NCBI GenBank assembly: GCA_019155205.2
Contig: JAHNZQ020003147.1
Span: 674,711 to 738,710, forward strand
Reading direction: 5' to 3'
DNA: 64,000 nucleotides
DNA from: Gracilaria vermiculophylla
Lineage: Eukaryota; Rhodophyta; Florideophyceae; Gracilariales; Gracilariaceae
The first letter of the stretch is position 1, and each line of letters starts with the position of its first letter. A program made the position numbers and the translations under genes. The notes under the pieces are model-generated. The model made no database searches. It saw only the letters and a list, made by a program, of their open reading frames with translations, and had not been told where the DNA came from. Positions 32,618 to 42,821 of the stretch are shown piece by piece.

Positions 32618-34270
32618 ATGCTTCGCGCCTCTGCCCGCTCCCTGCTCGGCGTTGCCGCCTCGGCGGCCCCCCCGCCGGCGCGCGCGCTGGCGCGCGGCTG
32701 CGCCACCGCGGCGCGCACCCCCCCCCCAGCCGCCGCCGGCTGGCGCTCGCGCGCCGCCCTCGCCCTGGGCGTGGGCGCCGCGCTCAGCGCCGCCGCGCTG
32801 GCGTCCAGCAGCACCGCGCACGCCTCCGCGTCCGCGCTGGTCATGGAGCACCGCGACGAGCGCGCCGCCTTCAAGCCGCACCTCGACGTGCAGTACCCCG
32901 GCGTGTACCACGAGCTGGTGCGCGTGCTGGACGAGGAGCGCGTCTCGCTGGACGAGGACGAGCTGGAGGGCCGCGGCAAGGAGGCGTCCGGCTACGCCAC
33001 GCCGTCCAACCCGCAGGTCGTCGTGTACCCCGAGTCCACCGAGGACGTGTCCGCCATCATGAAGATTGCCAACAAGTACAAAATCCCCGTCGTGCCGTAC
33101 GCCGCCGGCACCAGCCTGGAGGGCCACACCGTCGCCGTGCGCGGCGGCATCTGCATCGACTTCCAGAAGATGAACAAGGTGCTCAAGGTCAACGTGGAGG
33201 ACATGGACTGCGTTGTGCAGCCCGGGGTGCAGTGGATGGAGCTCAACGACTACTGCCGCCCGTACAACATGTTCCTCGGCGTGGACCCGGCGCCGGGCGC
33301 GTGCATTGGCGGCATGTGCGGCACGTGTTGCTCGGGCACAAACGCCGTGCGGTACGGGACGATGAAGGACCAGGTGCTCAACCTGACGGTGGTGCTGGCC
33401 GACGGGCGCGTGATCAAGACCGGGCAGCGCGCCAGGAAGTCGTCGGCGGGCTACGACCTGGCGCGCATCTTCGTGGGCTCGGAGGGCACGCTGGGCATTG
33501 TGACGGAGGCGACGCTGCGGCTGCGAAACGTGCCGGAGCACATGTGCATGGCGCGCGTGACGTTCCCGTCTGTGCATGCGGCGTGCTCGTCGGTGATTGA
33601 GATCCTGCAGCGCGGCATCCAGATGGGCGCCATCGAGATCATGGACGAGGAGATGGTGAAGGCGGTGAACAAGTACTCGGGGCTGGAGCTGCCGCTCAAG
33701 CCGACGATTTTGTTCAAATTCACGGGGACGGCGAGCCACGTGAAGGAGGACATTCGGGTGGTGAAGGAGATCACGAGTAAGCACACCAAGGAGGGGTACC
33801 GGTTCTGCCAGACAAAGGAGGAGAGCGACGAGCTGTGGGGCGCGCGCAAGCACTCGTTCTGGGCGGCGCAGACGTACGTGGACAACAAGGAGATCATGGC
33901 GACGGACGTGGCGGTGCCGATTTCCAAACTGGCCGACTGCATCATGGCCACCAAGAAGGAGCTGGACGAGAGCTTTTTGTTTGCGCCGATCGTGGGGCAC
34001 GTGGGGGACGGCAACTTCCACACGGTCATCGTGTTTGACCCGAACGACAAGAAGGAGAACGACGAGGCGCACCGGCTGAACAACCTGATGGTTCAGCGGG
34101 CGATCCGCATGGACGGCACGTGCACGGGCGAGCACGGGGTTGGGATCGGGAAGAAGGAGTACCTGGTGCCGGAGCTAGGGGAAGGATCCGTGAAGCTGAT
34201 GCAGACGGTGAAGAAGGCGCTGGATCCGGACAACCTGCTCAACCCGGGCAAGATAGTGGACATAGAATGA
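32618..34270 (+). CDS. DLD: FAD-linked D-lactate dehydrogenase (cytochrome), mitochondrial
   Basis: 550 residues from the ATG at 32618, chosen because it follows the pyrimidine tract and starts a typical mitochondrial presequence (MLRASARSLL..., Arg/Ala-rich). A hydrophobic stretch at ~46-62 could anchor the protein in the inner membrane. The enzyme oxidises D-lactate to pyruvate and passes electrons to cytochrome c. The FAD-binding PCMH domain runs from ~128, with VVPYAAGTSLEGH, GVDPAPGACIGGMCGTCCSG and KSSAGYDLARIFVGSEGTLGI. The FAD-oxidase C-terminal domain has HVGDGNFHTVI and GEHGVGIGKKEYL. Length and motifs match the D-LDH/glycolate oxidase GlcD-like family. Substrate could also be glycolate or D-2-hydroxyglutarate, but the long intact match favours D-lactate. 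The longer open frame to 32288 lacks support. Confidence 0.92.
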   Translation: MLRASARSLLGVAASAAPPPARALARGCATAARTPPPAAAGWRSRAALALGVGAALSAAALASSSTAHASASALVMEHRDERAAFKPHLDVQYPGVYHELVRVLDEERVSLDEDELEGRGKEASGYATPSNPQVVVYPESTEDVSAIMKIANKYKIPVVPYAAGTSLEGHTVAVRGGICIDFQKMNKVLKVNVEDMDCVVQPGVQWMELNDYCRPYNMFLGVDPAPGACIGGMCGTCCSGTNAVRYGTMKDQVLNLTVVLADGRVIKTGQRARKSSAGYDLARIFVGSEGTLGIVTEATLRLRNVPEHMCMARVTFPSVHAACSSVIEILQRGIQMGAIEIMDEEMVKAVNKYSGLELPLKPTILFKFTGTASHVKEDIRVVKEITSKHTKEGYRFCQTKEESDELWGARKHSFWAAQTYVDNKEIMATDVAVPISKLADCIMATKKELDESFLFAPIVGHVGDGNFHTVIVFDPNDKKENDEAHRLNNLMVQRAIRMDGTCTGEHGVGIGKKEYLVPELGEGSVKLMQTVKKALDPDNLLNPGKIVDIE

Positions 34271-34771
34271 GGATTAGGGGGGGGGGGCGCATGTGCGCCG
34301 CGGGGCGCACGCGCTGAGTTGTAGCGGCGGAACTCGATGAACAGATGATTAGAGATTTGTGCGCACGCGCGCGGGAGCCGTTTGACGCCGCACAGCTGCA
34401 AATGCGCGCGGCGCGTGTGCGCTCAGATTTTTGCTCGCAAGGCAACGGTGGCGAAGGCGCGCGTCGCGAGATGCATCGAAGCACGCCACGTGGCGCATGC
34501 GCTCGCGCGACTCCGGATGCAACCGACGCGCCTCCGTGGCATGCGCTCGCAACCGCGCGCGCTGGCGCGCGCACGCATCGCAGGTGTGGCTCAAGTCAGC
34601 ATTTACAAGAGATAGCGCGTGTACGGCCTCCGCAGCGACTGCACACTATCTGCGCTCAACAAACCTATCAGCTGCGCAAGGCACTAGCGAGGTGGCCGAT
34701 GGGGCGTCGCCGTCCCGTCGTCCCGTGGCCACCCGGCGCCGTCCACTACGCAGGTCACAGTGGCGAGGCCT
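34271..34771. other. Convergent intergenic region, no gene
   Basis: D-LDH and the aminotransferase converge on this stretch. It contains a G-run at 34277-34286 and GC-rich spacer. Open frames here have no recognisable domain. Confidence 0.55.
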
Positions 34772-35977
34772 TTAGCACTCGAAGCCTTGCAGCATCAACG
34801 CGTCCTTGAAGCAAGCCAAAAGCACCGCCACGTTATCCATGCGCGAGTTATAGCCCATCAGCCCAACCCTCCACACTTTGCCGGCCAGCTCACCAAGTCC
34901 GTTACCAATTTCGATTTCGTACTTGTCCAAAAAGTGCTTTGTCACCGCCTTGGCGTCCACGCCCTCAGGCACCTTCACTGTCGTCAGCGACGGTAGACGG
35001 TGTTCCTTGGCAACCAGACACTCGAGGCCCATCTTCTCCAATCCAGCCCAGAACGCCTCTGCCACCTCGCGATGGCGCGCCCAGCGCTTTTGCAGCCCCT
35101 CCTCGGCCACGATCGTCAACGCCTCACGGATGGCGTAGCACATGGAGATGGGCGCCGTGTGATGGTACGAGCGCGAGGCGCCCTTGCCGCCCACCAGGTA
35201 GCTAGCAACCATCTTCATGTCCAGGTACCAGTTCTTCACCTTGTCTTCGCGCGCCATGAGTTTGTCCATTGCGCGCTTGGAGAAAGACAGAGGCGCCACG
35301 CCCGGGGGGCAGCTCAGGCACTTCTGCGTGCCCGCGTACGCCGCGTCCACGCCCCACTTGTCCAGGTGGCACGGCACGCCGGAGATGGACGTGACGCAGT
35401 CGGCCACCAGAAGCGCGCCGTTGTCGTGGCACAGATCTCCCACTCCCTCCAGCGGCTGCGCCGCGCCCGTGGACGTTTCAGCGTGTACCAGCGCCACAAT
35501 GGCGGGCTTGTGCTCCTCGATGGCGGACTTGATTTCTTCAAACGTGAACACGGTGCCCCACGGGCGGCTGATCTTGACCACCTCGGCGCCGTAGCGAGAG
35601 GCCATGTCGGCAAGCCGCAGCCCAAAGTACCCGTTGCACCCGATGAGCACCTTTTCACCAGCGCACACCAGGTTGGCCATGCACGCCTCCATGGCGGCCG
35701 AGCCGGTGCCGGATACGGGGATCGTGAATTCGTTGTTGGTCTGCCAGGTGTAGCGGAGCAGCGACTTGATGTCCTCCATCATGGAAATGAAGGCCGGATC
35801 GAGATGGCCGATCTCAGGGAGCGCCATGGCGGAATGCACGCGCGGGTCAGCATTGCCGGGGCCCGGGCCGCACAACAGGCGGTGCGGCGGGTTGAGCTGG
35901 CCGATCGAAGGGGGGGAAGCGATAGCCGTGCACTCGTAGTCGGTGAGCGGACCGGTCAAACCCTCTGTGGAGCCCAT
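34772..35977 (-). CDS. Alanine/serine-glyoxylate aminotransferase (class V, PLP)
   Basis: 401 residues from the ATG at 35977. The longer upstream open frame contains no other ATG, so no N-terminal extension is needed. The enzyme transfers the amino group of alanine or serine to glyoxylate (glycine formation, photorespiration). Visible features: GPGPGNADPRV near the start, TGSAAMEACMANL, ADCVTSISGVP with the cofactor-binding Asp, and AGTQKCLSCPPGVAPLSFS, where the Lys carries PLP (human AGT: SGSQK-type motif). Length matches AGXT/SGAT. The C-terminus is ...QGFEC, not a canonical SKL-type peroxisomal signal, and no presequence is apparent, so location is unclear. Serine-pyruvate aminotransferase is the same family and cannot be separated by eye. 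Confidence 0.93.
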   Translation of the reverse strand: MGSTEGLTGPLTDYECTAIASPPSIGQLNPPHRLLCGPGPGNADPRVHSAMALPEIGHLDPAFISMMEDIKSLLRYTWQTNNEFTIPVSGTGSAAMEACMANLVCAGEKVLIGCNGYFGLRLADMASRYGAEVVKISRPWGTVFTFEEIKSAIEEHKPAIVALVHAETSTGAAQPLEGVGDLCHDNGALLVADCVTSISGVPCHLDKWGVDAAYAGTQKCLSCPPGVAPLSFSKRAMDKLMAREDKVKNWYLDMKMVASYLVGGKGASRSYHHTAPISMCYAIREALTIVAEEGLQKRWARHREVAEAFWAGLEKMGLECLVAKEHRLPSLTTVKVPEGVDAKAVTKHFLDKYEIEIGNGLGELAGKVWRVGLMGYNSRMDNVAVLLACFKDALMLQGFEC

Positions 35978-36407
35978 TGTGAAAAAACTACGGCGAGTGC
36001 GCGAAACGCTAGATAAAGGAGGGGGGCTGCTGTGTGGGAGGCCGTGCGGTACGGGCGGGGACGGGGGCGACGGGACGGGGAAGGGTGCGGACGGGAAGGG
36101 ACGGCGTGGGGCTATGGCGACGTTTAAGTAGCGCGCAGCGGGAGGTGCGCGTGAACTGGCGCAGCAGCAGAGTCGGGCGAGCGGCACCACACACGCGCTC
36201 GAGGCGCGCTGCGCGACTGCGCGCCACACGTTCTCCGCGGCCGTTGAGCTTCGCTTGGGCCTCGCGGGGAGGGTTAATCCCTCGCCGTGCGCTTTGATTC
36301 GCCTTGCGCGCTCATTGGCGCGCGTGGCGGCGCGCCGCCGTCAGGCGCGCTGCGCGCCAAACGGCGCTCGCCGCGCCCGCAGCGGCGGCCGGCGTGCGCT
36401 TGTGGCC
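35978..36407. promoter_or_regulatory. Bidirectional upstream region of the aminotransferase and the Gly-Asp protein
   Basis: 430 bp between divergent starts. On the minus strand 36051-36110 is C-rich with T and G interruptions, comparable to the pyrimidine tracts before EF-G and D-LDH. No TATA box is obvious. Confidence 0.45.
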
Positions 36408-37853
36408 ATGACGACGACAGCGCCGCCCTCGCCGCCCGCGCTGCAGATTCGGCTCGCGCCCGCGCCGCGCGGCGCGCCGCCGCCGCCGCTGCCTCCCCGC
36501 TTCTGCGCGGCGCGCGCCACCGTGCCCACCGACGCGCGCGTCGCCGCGCCGCACGCACTGCCCGACGTGGCCGTGGCGCGCACGCCGCTGCCGTTCGATG
36601 TCGTGCACCGCCTGGTCCCGCGCCTGTTCGCGCCCGCCCGCGCCGCCCACGACGGCGGCGGCGGCGACGGCGGCGATGGCGGCGACGGCGGCGACGGCGG
36701 CGATGGCGGCGACGGCGGCGACGGCGGCGGTGGCGGCGACGGCGGCAACGGCGGCGACGGCGACGGCGTGCTCGCCGCGCGCGCGCCGCAGCCGCCCGTG
36801 CCGTGCGCGGTGGCCAACTGCGCCTTCAACCGCGCCGTGCTTGCGCACGTCATGTACGGCTTCAGCTTCCAGACGGCGCCGTTCGTCATGCGCACGCTGG
36901 ACGCCGCCGCCGCCACCGCCGCCACCGCCGCCGCCGAGCGCCCGTGCGACCCGTGCCACCCGTCTGACCCGGCCGCCGCGCAGCAGCGCTTCGCCGAGCG
37001 CGCGCGCGCGGCCGCCGCGCTGCAGCGCAGCGTGCTCTCGTTCAACCTCGTCGCCGTGGCCAACTTACTCAACGCCCCGTGCACGTGGACCTTCACCCTG
37101 CACCTGCACGCCAGCCCGTACTTCGGCTCCGCCGGCCTAGAGGCGCGCGTCGTGCTCTTCTCCTCCGAGTTGCGCTTCCTGTCCTTCCACCTGCTGCGCA
37201 TCGCCGACCCGCACACCGACGTTCCGAATCTCGTGCTTCTGTTGCAGACGCTGTGCCCTGACGTCCACCGCAAGCTCATGGGCGTGCAGCTGCACCTCAC
37301 GGACGCCCAGCACCGCTCCATGACCGGTGCCTCCGCCTCTCGAGTCTTGGCAGCCTTGTACAGACTCGCCCCGCGCAGGCCCATGTTTTTCACCCCGGAC
37401 GTCCAACACTCGCTCCCCAACCCCCCGCTGTTTCCGCGTCAACTCGCCGCCCTCACTGCTCATCAGCTCACCCAGCTCGTTGACCACTACCTGCCGCGCT
37501 TGCAGCTGTCGTGGACCCAACAGCAGATGCATCAACTTGTGGAGGACCACGCGGCCCTCGCTCGCTGCCCCCAACTTGAGAGCGCCGCACAGCATGCGCC
37601 CGGCGCCTCCTTCGAGCAGTTGTGGGCCTTTGCTGGGCCGCGCTTCCGCCACCTGCGCCTCTTTGTCGGTGGTCTGGCCACCGCTTTCTACTACCAAACG
37701 CCGCAACCGCAGCGCGTCAGTATCACCGCCTTGGAACTCAGCTCCGACAACGCGCCGCATGTGTCGGTTATTGCAGACGTCGTCCTACACGCGAGGCAGT
37801 TCCTACAGCTGCGCCGGTTCGTTTCACCACAGGCGTGCCGTTCCTCTGACTGA
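36408..37853 (+). CDS. Unknown protein with a Gly-Asp repeat
   Basis: 481 codons from the ATG at 36408. I do not recognise a family. The N-terminus is Pro/Ala-rich. Residues ~85-120 are a Gly/Asp repeat ((D)GG units encoded by 9-bp ggcggcgac repeats, 36650-36770). The C-terminal ~300 residues look globular, with 'FNRAVLAHVMYGFSFQTAPFVMRTLD', 'CTWTFTLHLHASPYFG' and alternating hydrophobic segments to the end. No transmembrane segment or catalytic signature is evident. Codon use is very GC-rich in the first half and less so in the second. It probably is a gene because the non-repetitive C-terminal half has a reasonable amino-acid composition over more than 250 codons. A splice-site alternative end beyond 37853 was considered but has no good donor. 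Confidence 0.6.
   Translation: MTTTAPPSPPALQIRLAPAPRGAPPPPLPPRFCAARATVPTDARVAAPHALPDVAVARTPLPFDVVHRLVPRLFAPARAAHDGGGGDGGDGGDGGDGGDGGDGGDGGGGGDGGNGGDGDGVLAARAPQPPVPCAVANCAFNRAVLAHVMYGFSFQTAPFVMRTLDAAAATAATAAAERPCDPCHPSDPAAAQQRFAERARAAAALQRSVLSFNLVAVANLLNAPCTWTFTLHLHASPYFGSAGLEARVVLFSSELRFLSFHLLRIADPHTDVPNLVLLLQTLCPDVHRKLMGVQLHLTDAQHRSMTGASASRVLAALYRLAPRRPMFFTPDVQHSLPNPPLFPRQLAALTAHQLTQLVDHYLPRLQLSWTQQQMHQLVEDHAALARCPQLESAAQHAPGASFEQLWAFAGPRFRHLRLFVGGLATAFYYQTPQPQRVSITALELSSDNAPHVSVIADVVLHARQFLQLRRFVSPQACRSSD
36650..36770 (+). repeat. Coding 9-bp/3-bp GGC-GAC repeat
   Basis: A near-perfect (ggcggcgac)n tract encoding Gly-Gly-Asp units within the unknown protein. It is likely length-variable. 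Confidence 0.85.
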
Positions 37854-38733
37854 GAATGCCCGCCACTGCTTGGCTTCGACCCGCACCCGTCGCTTTTGGC
37901 TGCGTACATTTTCACGCCTTGCACCAACTGCGTCCGTATTTCAATAGTGCTTTCGTTGCATCCTTTCGTTGCTTTCTGCGTCCCACGATTGGGGCGTTGC
38001 CTAACTTTTTATCGGTCATCGACCAGCAATGCGTCGAACGTAAAGCATCATGTGCGCCGCGTGTGCGCCGCGTTTTGACATCAGTGCCCTGTTAGGTTGA
38101 TGCCTTCCGTTTATCTAACACCGTTTCGCAGACTGCTATCTTGGTGGCCATTTTTGTGAGGTGAAGGGGAACAGGCCATCGCGATGCGCACACCTGACGC
38201 TTGTTGGTGAAGTAGGTGCGGGCAGACAGCAAACAGCTATCAGCGCCGGCGGTGATTGACGCCCGTGAATGCTCCTCAAGCGTTCAAAGCACTTGTCGCT
38301 GGCACAGAACTTGCAGCAGATAATGCAGCATTCAAGTTGGACGCAGATACCGAATGCAGCGCCCGCACCGCAGAGTGCTGAAAGAGCTTGCCCCTCGTGA
38401 GCAACATGGCGATGCCACTGAGCACTGCGGGACTTTTTCGTTTCGCTTCGCGTTGCAAATGTGAAAAAGACTTTTATGAAGCTCGTCAAGGTCAAGCTCG
38501 TCTCTGATGCTGATGACGTTGATCCACAACAGAGAGTGACCCGCTTTCAAGCGCCTACTGGCCCACGTCGGCGGCCTTTCCCTGCTGTGCAGCAGACTGA
38601 TCAACCGTTGTTCACCGTGGCTCTTCCTCAACATTGCAGTGAGTAGAAACCCACTCGTCCGATGGCTGAGGTGCGAAACGATGGTGTCGGTCATGTCCAT
38701 TGCCTGCTTGCCTACATCACCCCCCGCCTATTT
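37854..38733. other. Intergenic region, no gene recognised
   Basis: Mixed composition marking the right edge of the GC-rich island. Several ~60-120 codon frames on both strands lack domains. It separates the unknown Gly-Asp gene from the convergent glycosyltransferase gene. Confidence 0.5.
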
Positions 38734-40191
38734 TTACTCCCACTTTTCAACTTTGAAACACACGTCGTTGCGCATCTCGGTCAACGTCCGGGCAGTGCCC
38801 ACCCCCAGTGCCAGCCGCGGAAACGAGCTGTAAAGCGAAATCATATGTTCCGCATGACCCAACATGACAAAGTCAACGAAAATGTCTTGCAAACCCTTCT
38901 GTTTCCCGCGCGTCTGCACGGAGCGCTGCATGCTGCCAAACGGCCTGAACGCGTTCATGTGCAGCACATCCCAATCCCCTCCGACAACTTCAACCCTTCC
39001 ATGGCTGAAGTTTCGCACAACTTCTCGGAAAATGCCCCGAAATGACGGTGTGTCGGTGGCCAGGTAGATTGGGAGCGGGGGGTGCGCCACCATGTGCGCC
39101 AACCTGACGGCTCTTGACGCCAGGCACATGGCTCCGCTCTTCATGTTTCGGCTGATATCGAAGAATCGAAACCCTTGTTGCGCCTCGCCTACCCCGGCGC
39201 CCACTCTCGCGTGCACCGCAATGTAAGGACGGGCACTCGCATCAAACTCCTCAATGGCATTACGGCTTGAGTACACTGAATACCTTGCGGAGTGCTCGGG
39301 ATACGTCGGTCTGATTCTCATTTTTTCGCTCATTTGTTTATGCACTTGAAGCATCCCATCGCTCAAAGAAAAGATGTGATGATACACGACGCGGTAAAAT
39401 GGTATGGTGGCTGCAACTCGATTCACGTAGGACGGGAGTGCTCCCGGAGGGAAAATCTTCTCAATCACTGAGCTCGAGAGGTTGGCTGAAAAACTAGTTT
39501 CAAGAACTACCGTTCTTGTGTTTGAGAACAGAGTTGACTCACATTCCTTTCCCGGTATGCGCGTTGAGTTTAGGTGGGCCACTTTTGACGAAAGATATCC
39601 GTTGACCGTCTCGTTTTCTGGGTCGTCCACCTTGGCATGAAAGAACACGTCAACATCAGCGCGCGCATTCTGAAACAGCTGAGTCAGTGGAAATGGATAC
39701 TGCCAGTCGACGAGAAAAAGTCGCTTGGATATAGAAGCAGCCCAAAAAGCAAATGCCAAAACGGTCAAGCGATCTCCTAGACCGGTTCGTCGGGGTCGGA
39801 AGATGAGGATTCGGGTAGCGTTATGACGATTTCGTTTATGAAAATCGACATAGTCATCCACCAAAACACGGAGAACATCGGCCTGAAACTTGCGTAGCTG
39901 TGGGGCTTCTATGTAATGACTGCCAGCCAGTTCCCTGTCCACTTCTCGTAAAGCAGTGTAGGGACGTATAGCGCTGAGAAAATGCTCTCGTGTCAATGTG
40001 AGTGTCGGATAGACAGCACCTGTGCTTTTGCGAAGCTGTTGGGCACTCAGACAGATGAGAAACAAAACCAAGAAATGAAAAATGAGGAAGTAACAGTGTT
40101 TCGAACTCAAGCTCTTGGACTTGAAACGTGAGATATTCCGGATTACGGATGACATCATCAAGCAAGCACTTGTTTTTATCTTGGAATACAT
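38734..40191 (-). CDS. Golgi type II fucosyltransferase-like glycosyltransferase
   Basis: 485 residues from the ATG at 40191, single exon. A cytosolic tail of ~32 residues precedes a strong transmembrane segment (HCYFLIFHFLVLFLICLSA, ~32-50): the topology of Golgi glycosyltransferases. The key block is ILIFRPRRTGLGDRLTVLAFAFWAASISKRLFLVDW. It matches the GDP-fucose-binding region of alpha-1,2/alpha-1,6/xyloglucan fucosyltransferases (G-L-G-[ND]-R...A-F...A...R..L.D-W). Further on, PYIAVHARVG is the Arg-containing HxR-type box, and DIFVDFVMLGHAEHMISLYSSFPRLA is the C-terminal conserved block. Candidate N-glycosylation sites (NAT, NET, NST, NLS) are in the luminal part. Donor and acceptor sugars are inferred only. 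A role in cell-wall or sulfated-galactan glycans is possible. Confidence 0.78.
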   Translation of the reverse strand: MYSKIKTSACLMMSSVIRNISRFKSKSLSSKHCYFLIFHFLVLFLICLSAQQLRKSTGAVYPTLTLTREHFLSAIRPYTALREVDRELAGSHYIEAPQLRKFQADVLRVLVDDYVDFHKRNRHNATRILIFRPRRTGLGDRLTVLAFAFWAASISKRLFLVDWQYPFPLTQLFQNARADVDVFFHAKVDDPENETVNGYLSSKVAHLNSTRIPGKECESTLFSNTRTVVLETSFSANLSSSVIEKIFPPGALPSYVNRVAATIPFYRVVYHHIFSLSDGMLQVHKQMSEKMRIRPTYPEHSARYSVYSSRNAIEEFDASARPYIAVHARVGAGVGEAQQGFRFFDISRNMKSGAMCLASRAVRLAHMVAHPPLPIYLATDTPSFRGIFREVVRNFSHGRVEVVGGDWDVLHMNAFRPFGSMQRSVQTRGKQKGLQDIFVDFVMLGHAEHMISLYSSFPRLALGVGTARTLTEMRNDVCFKVEKWE

Positions 40192-42701
40192 TGAAGATGC
40201 AGCTTTTGTCTCACGAACTGACGTTCAGACCTGCCTATGGTATCATGCAGGTCGTACTGGATGAGAATACGAGACGCTGACAATGCGATGTCAAAGGCGC
40301 AGTGTGCAGCATTCAACAGCTGTCTGTTACGAGCGAACAGGTTCTGTACGATGTCAGCGAACAGGTGCGTTTTATCGTGACCATATATGGGGTGTAACGC
40401 CAAGGATCAGTATGTTCATCTCAAAAACGAGGTGGTAGAATATACATAACATTATATTAACTTGTTATGGACATTTCCTACCCAACTTACCGACTCAACT
40501 CCCTGGAATCAGCTAGCCGATTCGATTTCATCGCATTATCTTCCCATTAAGGTACGTTTAAGATGTGTTCAAAAGCAGCACCAATTCAAAATTGAATACA
40601 GGTGTGTGAAATTATTAATCCTTTTTAATGAAGATAATGAACTGTCCATATTCTTTTTTGAAAATCAAAAGAGTGTATCAACCAAATCATTGGGAACATA
40701 TACAGTATAAACATGAACAAGCTCTCTCGGAACAGTGATTTCATTGATGGGCACGACCTGGTCTGGGTTACTAAAAGGTTTCCTATTTCTCAACGCAAAG
40801 AAGGATACGGCATGATTTTATTTAGTCAAAGCACCACCAGTTTCTGCCTTGATTTGAAATTGAAGCAAGCATTGCGAAGAAAATGAATATGACACCGACG
40901 CAATTCTCACCAAAACGTCTGGAGAGTTTTATGATCTGCATCACACGCAGAATGGTGTGAAGGCTGTTGAATCACGGCTTGGCGTCTCGAGAGATAATGC
41001 AGTTAGACGGCTAAGCGATAAGAAACCTACCAAAATGGGTGCATCAATCTGGATCTATCACCACCTTTGGTACTTTCGGCGTTCTGAGCACACCTGAACA
41101 GCATTCTTGGCTTTGGAGTTCCAAATCTCTACGAACTGGGTTTTCGGTTTTCCCTTTGCATCTTTTATCAACTACCGAGAATTATGCTGGTACGTTAAAC
41201 TTTTAGCAACATTTGTTACTTCCGCTGTAGTTCTTAAAATAGGAGTACTTGCAGGACAATGATATAGTGCATGGGTGTCGGTTGAAAGGCACTGAAGGCC
41301 TGTCATTATCCGTATCGTAAGCTTTTTTCCGTGCGACAAGAAAATATGCAGCACTCTCAAAGCAGAACAAAAACTGTCAGAGAGAGCCGCAGTATCAACA
41401 TCCGCGCAGTATGATCCCCGAACAGTTTAAGCATGTCGGCGGAGATGTCTTTCGGCGAGGTACAGACCGAAGTAGACCTCGGTCAACAGGGACACAAACC
41501 ATCTCAAACTCGAAAACCCGAACAAGAGACGAAGCAATGCACGCTGTCCACAAATATCTACAATGCGGTCCTATGCAAGATGTGAACGCATTTCAACGAA
41601 TCAGTGCACAGAGCCCCGGAGGATCTCAACCGTATTTTTTCACTCTTTGACGGCCATCGATCCCTACAACTAACACGTCCAGGACTATATTGTTTGCAAA
41701 GGTGATTGAAGCAATCCGGAAGGCACAAGACGCACAAAAACCCATTGATTTATTTTCTCTGCAATAAAGACAGGGAAGCTGCAGTCTTGTGCAGCAGTGC
41801 AAGACCCACAATTTGAGGCAAAATCCAAACGTATCCATTGCCAAAAGCTTTGGGTTTCTCTTTTTCCTTGATGAATCCATACATTGCGTGTTTTTATTTT
41901 GAAATGGAAAAGAGATGTCTATGCTCAAGCTCATGCATGGAACGTCCCTAAGTACGTTTTGTAGATCTCTTTGCCAAAGTTGTTCAACGAAACTGGGCTC
42001 ATGGGTCGTTTAGGTTGCACCCCGTCAACAACTGAAAATATTTCATATTTTCATGCTTCTCTTCTGCATGAAAAAAAGGTCTAGAAGTTCGCACCCTGCG
42101 CAAAACCGTGATATGCAGCGGTGGGGATGACCTTGGCTGCTTCAAGCAAGGGAGCAGGTAGGTCATATTGAGCGGTTGTTCAAAACTTCTTTTTTTGAAA
42201 TACTTTAGGATACTCGTTCTGTCTACATTGAATGACCGAGGCTGCAGACCCTAATATGGACAACGACAGCAATTGCTGCCTTTTTTCGATGCTGATCAGC
42301 GGCTGCGTCTTTGTAAGTTTCTCGAGTCATAAGAGATGAAAGTCCTGCAAATATGTTTGCTTCTTTGAGAAACCCAAACGCGAATTTTGCCCGTGTGCTA
42401 CACAAAGAAGGTAAATGCTTACTCTCCATGTTCAGACTGATGCATCACAGGTGATTGTTTTTGAAGCAAGGACTGCAGTATTCCAAACTATTCACGGTGA
42501 AAGATAGCCAGCAGAGTTGGCTCGAAAGACCGCAGCCCAAATATGCAGTGCAATCTATAGACTCGTTAAATGAAGCGGGGCTAGGGCGCCTTATAAGCAA
42601 CACCGCTTGGGCAATAAAACTCAAAGCCTAAAGAAGACAGAGTACCCTTGTTGTTGATCAATATCGTAAAGAGCATGACCAGAGTAAGAAATTTAAAAAA
42701 A
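40192..42701. other. AT-rich intergenic desert
   Basis: No open frame with a recognisable domain and no repeat shared with the transposon cluster was found. The first ~300 bp should hold the promoter of the glycosyltransferase gene. Confidence 0.5.
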
Positions 42702-42821
42702 ACATTCGGCACTGGGGATTCCAGACCGATCCCTCATGTCAGTACTAGCCCAGCTCAAAGTGACTTAGCTTCGCAGTTCGGGATGGGATGCGGCGCATGT
42801 CAACTTGATATGGCCGAATGT
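42702..42821 (-). rRNA. 5S ribosomal RNA
   Basis: The minus strand reads ACATTCGGCCATATC... to ...CAGTGCCGAATGT, exactly 120 nt. The ends pair (CATTCGGC with GCCGAATG) to form helix I. Internal signatures are CCCATCCCGAACTGCGAAGC (loop B/C region), TAAG, GGGCTAGTACTGACATGAGGG (internal promoter box C region) and GGTCTGGAATCCCC. A T-run directly follows on the minus strand, the normal RNA polymerase III terminator. It is a single copy, not a tandem array, in an AT-rich gene desert. Length, pairing and conserved blocks together make the call firm. Confidence 0.95.

Noticed and set aside
31976..34135. 719-codon minus-strand ORF over EF-G and D-LDH
   Set aside because: Antisense shadow of GC-rich genes with Arg/His/Ala-rich composition and no domain; the sense frames are EF-G and D-LDH.
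35978..36229. Mitochondrial-like N-terminal extension of the aminotransferase
   Set aside because: The frame upstream of the 35977 ATG begins with GTG and has no ATG; it overlaps a C-rich 5' region.
36650..36770. GGC/GAC repeat as a CRISPR-like array
   Set aside because: Uniform 9-bp units without unique spacers, in a eukaryotic coding sequence; a simple microsatellite.
37741..37947. Spliced alternative 3' end of the unknown Gly-Asp gene
   Set aside because: A plausible acceptor (TTTCACCACAG) exists before 37811 but no GTRAGT-type donor lies at a suitable distance upstream.
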